From: a virus | Strand: one strand, 5' to 3' | IMG/VR virus record: IMGVR_UViG_3300045016_000030 | Location: 1 to 35,680 of that record | DNA: 35,680 bases | Part shown: positions 12,868 through 19,293 of the stretch, in pieces | Layout: each line of letters starts with the position of its first letter | Position numbering within the stretch: the first letter of the stretch is position 1 | Position numbers and translations under genes: made by a program | The notes under the pieces: generated by a model | What the model saw: only the letters and a program-made list of their open reading frames with translations | Told to the model about the DNA's origin: nothing | Databases searched by the model: none

Positions 12868-14685
12868 ATGTCTGAACTTTCCAACCAAATCTTAGACCGT
12901 AAAGAAGCGGCGAGTAATTACCTCTCTACTAAGAGAGATTTGTGGGACAATGTTGAAAAACTCTTTCATGGTCAATTAAACGACCGAATCTCCACTTCAA
13001 CTAAATCTCAAGTCTTTGACCCCAAACTATCCACCTTAACTCTTGAAAGGAGCTATCGGGTAATGGCCCAACTCCCTACTGGTAAGGTCAGGGGTATCTC
13101 GAGGAATGACAAGGGTTCAGAAAAACTGATGAACTTAATTCTGGATAAGTGGGTTTCTCCAAACGCCAACGCCCAATTTGATTTTTTGACCAAACTCCGA
13201 ATGGTTGACCTTTATTCCAACATTTACGGCAACTTCTTCTCTTTAGTTGATTGGGACGTCAGAAAAAATGGCTATATGGGGCCGGATGTATGGCTCTTAA
13301 ACATAAGGGATGTTTTCCCTCAAGTCGGGGCGGTATCGCTAGACGACTCGGACTACGTGATTGTCAGAACATGGAGGCCGCTAAGTTACTTTGAGAACCT
13401 TAAAAAGCAGGACGGCTACAAAAACTTGGGAAGTATTATCCCCAAATTGGAAAAGATTGCCGGAGACAGGGAGAGGAGGAGTTCCGGCGACACTTCTAAG
13501 CGTGAAGAAAATCAATATCCCGAAGAAATCTCCGCCAAGAAGTCAGGTTACTTTGAAGTTTTGACCCAATACGAGAAAGACCGGTGGGTGGATTACTGCG
13601 TGGACGCCAAAATGGAGTTCCGGGATCAGAAAAACCCCCACGACGACGACGAACTCCCCGTACTTTGCAAGTATTCTATTCCCCTCTTAGATGATTTCAT
13701 GGGTTTTGGCGACTTCGAAAGAGGCGCTTCAATGCAGATGGTGGTCAACTCGGTCTGGAATCTCTACTTAGACGCGCTTGAAATTTCTATTTTCCCCCCC
13801 ACTCTCGTCAATAAGGATAATGTTGCCTCTATGAGTTCACTTAAGTGGGGTGCGGCCGAGAAGTGGTTGGTAAGAAATCAAATCAACAACTCTATTCAGC
13901 CGATCCAGCTTTCACCCCAAGGAATAGCCGAATTTAATAACACTTATCGTGTAGCAACCGCCTCAATTCTTAACTTATTTGGCACAACCGATACGGCTGT
14001 AACCCAAGAAACCGAAGCGGGGTTTGGTAAGACCCCTGAAGCCTTGAAAGCCCAAGTTGCTAGGGAAAACACCCGAGATAACGCTGACCGATTCTTTATG
14101 GAGCAATATATAACCAAGCTAATGAGAAAGTTTGCCAACTTAATTTCCAAAAAGCAAAGTAAGGCGATTACCTTTAGGATGTTCGGAGAGGATATTGACG
14201 CGCTTTCGAGGGAATACCCCGAAATTCAAGACCTATACAACGAGAAAACAGGGAAACTTACGATTGATAAGTCCAAAACGGGTTCTACCCTCTACGACTA
14301 CGAAATTGTCAGCGGTTCGACCTATGCCGTTGACCAAAAGAGCCAGCAGGATAACCTTTCAATGCTTTTACAGCTTTACCTCAAGAGCCAGACGCCTCAA
14401 GGGAATATGCTGACTGCCGAGCTTGACCGCGAGGGCTATATCTTAAAGTTCGGGGAAATCTTTAAGCGCATTGTGGCCAATGGCGGGATTCAAGATTGGG
14501 ATAAGATTTTAGTGGAAAAGACCGAGAGTGAAAAGGGAGATACCGTTCTCCAAAATGACACCCAGACGTTTTTGAACGCCTTACAGCAAGTTCAGACGGG
14601 CGGTGTTCAGCAGGTTCCCGCACAGGAGCAACCGGCTCCCGATACGGGAACAATGTTAGCGGGAGCAACAGGAATAACAGGATAA
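12868..14685 (+). CDS. Portal protein
   Basis: A 605-residue protein of the size and place of a phage portal: after terminase, before scaffold and capsid. Features fitting a portal include the N-terminal helical start (QILDRKEAASNYLSTKRDLW), a central region with WLLNIRDVFPQVG and FEVLTQYEKDRWVDY, the long helical GKTPEALKAQVARENTRDNADRFF segment that would form the stem and clip, and a Gln/Pro-rich tail (GGVQQVPAQEQPAPDTG). Twelve copies would form the DNA entry ring. ATG 12868 follows the terminator T-run directly, with no ribosome site; the U-rich tract might instead help ribosome binding. The call rests on layout and general features. Confidence 0.75.
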   Translation: MSELSNQILDRKEAASNYLSTKRDLWDNVEKLFHGQLNDRISTSTKSQVFDPKLSTLTLERSYRVMAQLPTGKVRGISRNDKGSEKLMNLILDKWVSPNANAQFDFLTKLRMVDLYSNIYGNFFSLVDWDVRKNGYMGPDVWLLNIRDVFPQVGAVSLDDSDYVIVRTWRPLSYFENLKKQDGYKNLGSIIPKLEKIAGDRERRSSGDTSKREENQYPEEISAKKSGYFEVLTQYEKDRWVDYCVDAKMEFRDQKNPHDDDELPVLCKYSIPLLDDFMGFGDFERGASMQMVVNSVWNLYLDALEISIFPPTLVNKDNVASMSSLKWGAAEKWLVRNQINNSIQPIQLSPQGIAEFNNTYRVATASILNLFGTTDTAVTQETEAGFGKTPEALKAQVARENTRDNADRFFMEQYITKLMRKFANLISKKQSKAITFRMFGEDIDALSREYPEIQDLYNEKTGKLTIDKSKTGSTLYDYEIVSGSTYAVDQKSQQDNLSMLLQLYLKSQTPQGNMLTAELDREGYILKFGEIFKRIVANGGIQDWDKILVEKTESEKGDTVLQNDTQTFLNALQQVQTGGVQQVPAQEQPAPDTGTMLAGATGITG

Positions 14686-14686
14686 T

Positions 14687-15025
14687 ATGACAAAAGGTTC
14701 GGCTTTGAAGCCAGAGGTATTTTTAGCAAATATGCCCTCCTTGGTTGCCGATAAGGTAGCCGAGAGTAAGGGGGCAACAGGCGAGGAGAGGGTGCTTTAC
14801 TCAATGAGTAAGAGTGCCGGTTGGAAAGTTCTAAAGGAGTACCTTGACAACATTTTAACCGACTTGGACAGAGTAAATGAGCAGGCGATTTCAAGCGGGG
14901 CAACCTTCGAAGTTGTCGGGCAAAACCAAGTCGTTATCAATTTAACAAAGACGATTATTAAAAAAATAATGGATAGAGTCGAAGATGCGAGGGAAAGCGT
15001 AGAGACAGAGGAAAATGCACATTAA
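14687..15025 (+). CDS. Hypothetical protein after portal
   Basis: A 112-residue helical protein (LKPEVFLANMPSLVADKVAES, GWKVLKEYLDNILTDLDRVNEQ) with an acidic end (ESVETEENAH). It starts 1 nt after the portal stop. The HNH endonuclease gene begins within its last 11 nt, so the present C-terminus may have been altered by that insertion. No known fold is evident; it could be a head assembly or portal accessory factor. Confidence 0.55.
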   Translation: MTKGSALKPEVFLANMPSLVADKVAESKGATGEERVLYSMSKSAGWKVLKEYLDNILTDLDRVNEQAISSGATFEVVGQNQVVINLTKTIIKKIMDRVEDARESVETEENAH

Positions 15026-15587
15026 AAATTGTTTGGTTTGTAAAAAAGAATTTCGGACATTTCCATATCTTATAAAAAAGGATCAGGGGAAATATTGTTC
15101 TCGTGGGTGTCGCAATAAAGATGGTAATAGTTTTGGGATTCGCTGGATGAAAGGAAATAAAGGAAGGAAACCGTGGATGATATGTCCTTTTAAGAAGGGG
15201 GTGATACCTTGGAATAAAGGATTACGTGGAGTCCAGTCGGGGGAAAAAGCGCCGAACTGGAGGGGTGGTAGAACGGCACTTTATGATTTGATTAGAGGAA
15301 GAGTGGATTATCTGTATATCATGGCGTTGCGTAAAGAAATGGATAATTATACTTGTCAAATCTGTGGGAAAAGAGGTGGCGCATTACATACAGATCACTA
15401 TCCAGTCTCTTTTGCCAAGATAATAATTGAAGAGAATATTGCTAGCATTGAAGATGTGGCGAAAAGCAAGAGATTGATGGACATAAATAATTTGAGAACC
15501 CTTTGTGTTAAATGTCATCGACAAACGAAGACCTATGGAAGACCTGCAAGAGAATCATGCCAAAGACCAGACGGAACCGAAAGATGA
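15015..15587 (+). CDS. HNH homing endonuclease with NUMOD-like repeats
   Basis: A 190-residue protein. An N-terminal zinc-binding part (CLVCKKEF ... YCSRGCRNK) is followed by NUMOD3-like short motifs (MKGNKGRKPW, IPWNKGLRG, KAPNWRGG) that in homing enzymes bind DNA, and then an HNH domain: CQICGKRGGALHTDHYP, DINNLRTLCVKCHRQT. A GAGGAAA site precedes ATG 15015. The gene overlaps both neighbours (11 and 53 nt) and lies at a gene border, not within a visible intron, so it is a free-standing homing endonuclease within the head block. Confidence 0.8.
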   Translation: MHIKNCLVCKKEFRTFPYLIKKDQGKYCSRGCRNKDGNSFGIRWMKGNKGRKPWMICPFKKGVIPWNKGLRGVQSGEKAPNWRGGRTALYDLIRGRVDYLYIMALRKEMDNYTCQICGKRGGALHTDHYPVSFAKIIIEENIASIEDVAKSKRLMDINNLRTLCVKCHRQTKTYGRPARESCQRPDGTER

Positions 15588-15780
15588 GGCCGAGGAGCAA
15601 ATTCTCGACTTCACTAAACCAGATTTTAAGTTTGTACCGAAAGAGTACCATGAGTGGCGTCAGCAAGGCCCGTACTTGGTGTGTAAGGGTTGCGAAATCA
15701 CTCACGCGGTCTATATCGGCCCGGATAAAATTCTGGTGGGGTTTGATAAAGCTGGTTCGCCGATATTGAAACGGCGGTAG
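15535..15780 (+). CDS. Hypothetical acidic protein before scaffold
   Basis: An 81-residue protein beginning MEDLQENHAKDQTEPKDEAE, then FVPKEYHEWRQQGPYLVCKG with one C-x2-C (CKGC) and a beta-type end (YIGPDKILVGFDKAGSPIL). The start is ATG 15535, inside the HNH gene; a frame start at 15505 lies deeper in it. It may be a small head or zinc protein; unknown. Confidence 0.5.
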   Translation: MEDLQENHAKDQTEPKDEAEEQILDFTKPDFKFVPKEYHEWRQQGPYLVCKGCEITHAVYIGPDKILVGFDKAGSPILKRR

Positions 15781-15876
15781 GTTTGCCTTTGTGGATTATA
15801 TCCATAAAAGCAAGCCCATCACCGGCTTGGGTTCTCGCATAACCAAATTGGTGCGTTAGAAGGGAGGTGATGATCT
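15781..15876 (+). promoter_or_regulatory. Structured leader with near-perfect ribosome site before scaffold
   Basis: 96 nt without a gene. CAAGCC (15811-15816) pairs with GGCTTG (15824-15829), and CGC/GCG plus ACC/GGT form a second bulged hairpin at 15836-15855. AAGGGAGGTGAT (15860-15871) is close to the full anti-SD complement and decides the TTG start at 15877. The stretch TTGGTGCGT here also occurs in the leader before 33421. Confidence 0.5.
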
Positions 15877-16626
15877 TTGAGAGATCCAAAAGACAAGGCG
15901 TTAAATGAAGCGGTTGAGGAAGATGTCAACCCAGCGGCCCCGCCAGCCGCGGTAGAAGAAGCAACCGAGGAGGTTGTGGAAACCGAACCTGAAGCGACGG
16001 CTGAAGGCGCGGAGGAAACAACGGAAACGGGGGGAGAGCCAAAGAAAGGCTACTCTCAAAGGGTGCAAGAACTTGCTAATGAGAAGAATGTACTCAAAGA
16101 GCAAGTTAAGTCCTTGCAAGACAAAATTGCGGAACTCACAAGTCCAGTAGGATTGCCGGTCAATCCGGCGTATGAACCGCAAGTGAAACCCGGCTCGGAA
16201 GTAACTCCCGATCAATATCGGGACGATGTCCTTAAGGCGGCAGATGCGATTGTGACACTTCGTGTGAAACAAAGCGAAGCGGCCAACAGGATAAACAACG
16301 AGGCGGCAGATGTCATGCGGACTTATCCAGAGCTTGACCCGGAGAGTGATAGTTTTGACGAGGCTCTTTCCGATGGTGTTACCGAGGCTACGGAAGCCTA
16401 TGTAAAGGCTAACCCGTACACTGCGTCAGTTAAAGGATTTGTGGCAAAACTGATGAAACCTTACAAGGGGGCGGTAACCAAAGAAGTCGGCAAGGCGACA
16501 GAGCAGATTGCGAAACAAGTTTCTGAAGCCGCTCTAAAACCGACTTCTATCCGCAAGGGCGAGAAAACTGCGGAGGAAATGACTCCGGAGGAGCTAGAAC
16601 AAAAGTTAGGAATTGTTCAAAACTAA
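15877..16626 (+). CDS. Scaffold-like protein
   Basis: A 249-residue protein directly upstream of the major capsid gene. It has a very acidic, Ala/Glu/Thr-rich N-terminus, a coiled coil (QRVQELANEKNVLKEQVKSL), a Pro-rich linker, then long helices ending EEMTPEELEQKLGIVQN. These are the usual marks of capsid scaffolding proteins, which guide procapsid assembly and then leave. Initiation is at TTG 15877, supported by the strong ribosome site; ATG and GTG nearby are out of frame. Function is inferred from composition and place. Confidence 0.7.
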   Translation: MRDPKDKALNEAVEEDVNPAAPPAAVEEATEEVVETEPEATAEGAEETTETGGEPKKGYSQRVQELANEKNVLKEQVKSLQDKIAELTSPVGLPVNPAYEPQVKPGSEVTPDQYRDDVLKAADAIVTLRVKQSEAANRINNEAADVMRTYPELDPESDSFDEALSDGVTEATEAYVKANPYTASVKGFVAKLMKPYKGAVTKEVGKATEQIAKQVSEAALKPTSIRKGEKTAEEMTPEELEQKLGIVQN

Positions 16627-16651
16627 TTCGCTTAGAAGGAGGTGAGTAAAT

Positions 16652-17454
16652 ATGGCAACAGTTGGTAGTGGAGTTGGTGGGGTAACGAACCCCGTCCTTT
16701 CTGGTGGCGTAATCGCCAATGAGGTGAAAACGTACTACGAGAAGGTCTTTTTGGCTAGGGCGCAATATGCTTTAGTCTTAAAGGAAGGGGGTCAGTTGAG
16801 AACTCATCCGGCAAATGAAGGCCGAACTGTTAATTTTACGCGGAGAACTCCGCAGACAATTATCACTACGCCTTTAGGTGAGCTTTCTAACCCGGTTACC
16901 TGTGTGGTTGATTCCTGTACTGTCGCAATGACTCTTTCGGAGTATGGTCAGACGATCATTACTTCTAAGTTGGCAACCTTGATCGGGATTGATTCCCGAA
17001 TGAAGGAAACCGTAGAGTTGGCGGGTCAGAACATGGGGGAAACCCTAAACAGGTTAGTGAGAGACGAACTGAAGAATGGTACTTCCTTTTACGGGAATGA
17101 CCATGCAGTAACGTCTTTTGCGGCTGGGGATACCCTAGACGCTTGCGATATCAGGGCGATTGTCAAGACGCTTGAGCTTAACAAAGCAAGGGCGTATCCC
17201 GATGGAATGTATATCGGGAAAACCGACCCTATATCCAAGTACAACTTGATCGGGGATTCGACTTGGGTAAATTCTAAGACATATTCTGATGTCAAGGACT
17301 TATACAAGGGCGAGATGGGCGAACTCTATCAAGTCAGATGGCTCTTGAACAAAGACTACGCTTGCGGAACTGAAGCGACGAGTACGGCCTCATCGGGCGT
17401 TATTCGTTTCTACACTTACGTTCACGGCGCGGATTCGTTCGGAGCTTATGACCT
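16652..17454 (+). CDS. Major capsid protein, exon 1 (N4-gp56-like)
   Basis: Residues 1-267 of the major capsid protein. MATVGSGVGGVTNPVLSGGV, the YEKVFLARAQYAL helix, GRTVNFTRRTP, LSEYGQTIITSK and VHGADSFGAYDL are the pattern of the N4-gp56/P22-type coat family in order. A consensus AGAAGGAGGTGAG site precedes ATG 16652. The frame runs on to 17668, but everything after nt 17454 is intron. The exon ends within a codon (CT|) and continues at 18195. Exon 1 (803 nt) plus exon 2 (154 nt) make 957 nt, that is 318 residues and a stop. Confidence 0.85.
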
Positions 17455-17671
17455 TAACAAAATAGGGTCTTTCTGTAGGAATACAGTTAAAAAATTCCGA
17501 GAATTCGGTAGAACTCTTATCAATGAGATAAGACAATACCGAGCCGAACTATCTTTTGAGATAGGAGGTGTACAGACTATGTACGGAATAGCCAGAACGG
17601 CTAAAGATATAGTCGGGACTATGTGGCAACACATAGAAATAGGCAGAAATGTCCTATTCGCACTTTAACAC

Positions 17672-17700
17672 TTGAATAATTATTAGATTGGGTATATACT
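17672..17700 (+). promoter_or_regulatory. Promoter for the intron endonuclease
   Basis: TTGAAT (17672-17677), 17-bp spacer, TATACT (17695-17700), then 9 nt to ATG 17710 without a ribosome site. The endonuclease can thus be made from its own, probably leaderless, transcript, independent of capsid expression. Confidence 0.6.
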
Positions 17701-17709
17701 GTCACAAGT

Positions 17710-18183
17710 ATGACCAATAAAGAGTTTGAGTTTATGGGATATCTCAAGGGTGAAGGTTGTTTTAGGATTTCAAAACAACATAAAAAAAATCACTTGAGGG
17801 TAAATTATAGACCACAAATATCAGTTGCCCAAAGAGCAGATGATACAGGGATACTGGAATGGGCGAAAAAAAGGTTTGGTGGATATTTGGTACATCAAAT
17901 GGGCAGGTTGGATATACCAAACCAGAACCCAAGCGTTACTTGGGTTTTAACCTCGATTAAAACTTGTTATCCAGTAATAAGGATGTTTTTAGAGTCTATG
18001 TTACCAAGTAAAAAGTTTAAGGAGGTGTTGCTCTTAAAGGAGTTCTGTGATTTAAAGTCAAAACCCAAAAAGAAATTTCCTTTTAAAAATGGTCGGTTCT
18101 TTTGGGAATCAGATGGAGATTACAAAAGACAAGAGTGGTTGTTTAGAGAAATATCTAATCTAAAAAAATTCAAGGGTGTGTAG
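17710..18183 (+). CDS. LAGLIDADG homing endonuclease (intron-encoded)
   Basis: A 157-residue protein inside the group I intron, after the P9 region. FMGYLKGEGCFRIS (residues 8-21) is a LAGLIDADG-type motif of the GEG kind, followed by the usual strands (YRPQISVAQRADD, VTWVLTSIKTCY) and helix (ILEWAKKRFGG). Only one such motif is present, so it should act as a homodimer. It would cut intron-less capsid alleles near the exon junction and so spread the intron. The base use is more A/T-rich than the capsid exons, as expected for a mobile insert. Confidence 0.85.
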   Translation: MTNKEFEFMGYLKGEGCFRISKQHKKNHLRVNYRPQISVAQRADDTGILEWAKKRFGGYLVHQMGRLDIPNQNPSVTWVLTSIKTCYPVIRMFLESMLPSKKFKEVLLLKEFCDLKSKPKKKFPFKNGRFFWESDGDYKRQEWLFREISNLKKFKGV

Positions 18184-18194
18184 TAACAAAATCG

Positions 18195-18348
18195 AGAGGG
18201 GGATCAGCCTAAGCTCTATATTCTTCCGAATGCGGTTGACTCTAACTCTCCGGCAGGACGTGTTTCTTACGTTAGCTGGGCAGGGAGTTACGCGGCGAAG
18301 ATTTTGAACTCGAGTTGGGTAATCACAGCCCGGTTCTCGGTCACGTAA
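18195..18348 (+). CDS. Major capsid protein, exon 2
   Basis: The coding sequence resumes as EGDQPKLYILPNAVDSNSPA, then GRVSYVSWAGSYAAKILNSS and WVITARFSVT before TAA at 18346-18348. The R-x-x-W-x-x-x-Y-A-A-K-I-L ending is the usual C-terminus of N4-gp56-like coat proteins and is missing from the unspliced frame. The first base completes the Leu codon begun in exon 1. A stop at 18184-18186 in this frame just upstream shows that it cannot be translated without splicing. Confidence 0.82.
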
Positions 18349-18351
18349 GTG

Positions 18352-18402
18352 GTCGTTTGTGCGGTTGAGCCTTAATTAGACCGCACAAATTAAGGCAACG
18401 AC
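18352..18402 (+). promoter_or_regulatory. Mutually exclusive hairpins before the gene at 18404
   Basis: Three perfect pairings compete: TTTGTGCGGT (18356-18365) with ACCGCACAAA (18380-18389), 10 bp; GCCTTAATT (18369-18377) with AATTAAGGC (18388-18396), 9 bp; and GTCGTT (18352-18357) with AACGAC (18397-18402), 6 bp. The first two interleave and cannot form fully together. The element ends 1 nt before ATG 18404, and no ribosome site or U-tract is present. It may switch translation of that gene or process capsid mRNA. Confidence 0.6.
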
Positions 18403-18403
18403 T

Positions 18404-18718
18404 ATGGATGAGGGGCGTAAACATGACGTAAAGTTAGTAGAACAGGGGTTAAAATCCCCCGACCCACTTATGCGTGAGGTGGCTAAAAACACGGAAAGCA
18501 AAATAAAAAGGCAACTGAACGATAAGTGGACAAAAAGCGCAAGGGAGAGGTTGATTGAAGAAACCTTGGCGGGTCGGGAGGATAACGCACACCAAATAAG
18601 GGACGATATGGTTCGGCATAGGGGCGGAAGGTTGGGAAAATACAACAGGGGAGAGGTTTTAACAACGGCCTTTAGTTGGCCAGAAGGAGAATATGAGCGG
18701 GTCTTTGGACACAAATAG
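18404..18718 (+). CDS. Hypothetical 104-residue helical protein
   Basis: Not recognised. Highly charged and helical (MDEGRKHDVKLVEQGLKSPD, NTESKIKRQLNDKWTKSARERLIEE), ending SWPEGEYERVFGHK. Its ATG lies directly behind the folded element at 18352-18402, which occupies the place of a ribosome site. It overlaps the next gene by 26 nt. Position after the capsid suggests a head or head-tail protein, without proof. Confidence 0.55.
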   Translation: MDEGRKHDVKLVEQGLKSPDPLMREVAKNTESKIKRQLNDKWTKSARERLIEETLAGREDNAHQIRDDMVRHRGGRLGKYNRGEVLTTAFSWPEGEYERVFGHK

Positions 18719-19130
18719 CACGGTTTTCAGGACACGGCAGGAGAATCCCCAAGAAACTCCCAAGCCGGAAAATATCGTGGGTAAAGAAGTTGCCACAGAC
18801 ACCACTCACGAGGAAGTTCCGTACACGGAGTATAAGGCAGGCCACGGCAGGCCGTTTCTGGCGGATTATTTTGGTTTGGGCGATTATTGGAGTGCTTGGG
18901 ACAAAGAAATTAGCCTTTTAGACGATTATGTGAGAAGGCAAATTGATTCGGGAGAGGTCGCCAACGATTTCAAGGTGGTGCAAAAGATGGTTAAAAAGAT
19001 GGAGAAACTACAAGGGTTAAAGGAAGAAACCCGTCCCGCAGTAAAGATCGGAGTTTTAGCTTCATATATTAGGTTTCTTAATGAGGCCGATGGCGTGAGA
19101 AAGGATGCGGTGAAATATGGCAATTACTAA
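18693..19130 (+). CDS. Hypothetical protein between capsid and tail fibre
   Basis: A 145-residue protein with a polar, Pro/Glu/Thr-rich first third and a helical C-terminal part (FLADYFGLGDYWSAWDKEIS, KVVQKMVKKMEKLQGLKEET, IGVLASYIRFLNEADGVRK). AAGGAG precedes ATG 18693 at about 5 nt. It overlaps the next small gene by 14 nt. No family recognised; the helical half could be an assembly or connector part. Confidence 0.55.
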   Translation: MSGSLDTNSTVFRTRQENPQETPKPENIVGKEVATDTTHEEVPYTEYKAGHGRPFLADYFGLGDYWSAWDKEISLLDDYVRRQIDSGEVANDFKVVQKMVKKMEKLQGLKEETRPAVKIGVLASYIRFLNEADGVRKDAVKYGNY

Positions 19131-19293
19131 ATCTAGTTCAGATACCAAAAAGAGTGAGCAAGTTATATTTAACGATACTTACGATACCGATTTTGATATT
19201 GTCGGTACGGAAGTGCTGGGTTACGACCCAGACGCAGACGTTTTAAGAAGAATCAGAGTTGATACGAATGGGAAACTAGTTACAACACTATGA
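19117..19293 (+). CDS. Stand-alone copy of the tail-fibre N-terminal domain
   Basis: A 58-residue protein running MAITKSSSDTKKSEQVIFND through TYDTDFDIVGTEVLGYDPDA and LRRIRVDTNGKLVTTL. Nearly every motif recurs in the first ~55 residues of the following fibre gene (DTKKSEQVI-N, YDTDF, TE-LGYD, VLRR-RVD). The two genes overlap by ATGA. It seems to be a tandem duplicate of the fibre's attachment domain now expressed alone, possibly as a virion adaptor or fibre partner. Confidence 0.7.
   Translation: MAITKSSSDTKKSEQVIFNDTYDTDFDIVGTEVLGYDPDADVLRRIRVDTNGKLVTTL

Larger units (their letters stand above)
17455..18194 (+). ncRNA. Group I intron in the capsid gene
   Basis: All core helices can be drawn. 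P1: exon GACCT (17450-17454) with guide GGGTC (17465-17469), with the U-G wobble at the splice site. P2 17473-17486 with GGAA loop. P3 ATTCCG (17494-17499)/CGGAAT (17584-17589). P4 TCGGTA (17505-17510)/TACCGA (17537-17542). P5 CTTATC/GATAAG (17516-17532). P6 CTATCT/AGATAG (17549-17564). P7 GACTAT (17575-17580)/ATAGTC (17609-17614). P8 AGCC/GGCT (17590-17602). P9 CTATGTG-GCAA-CACATAG (17619-17636). The AAAGATATAGTC stretch matches the conserved S element. The 3' end is set at G18194 by frame and the terminal-G rule; G18200 is the alternative. The intron should splice itself from the mRNA using guanosine. Confidence 0.9.

Noticed and set aside
17455-17668. Continuation of the capsid frame past 17454 (71 residues)
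   Set aside because: This stretch is the group I intron core; the true capsid C-terminus is encoded at 18195-18348.
18404-18665. Minus-strand ORFs opposite 18376-18714
   Set aside because: They are shadows of the charged plus-strand gene and lack any start signals.
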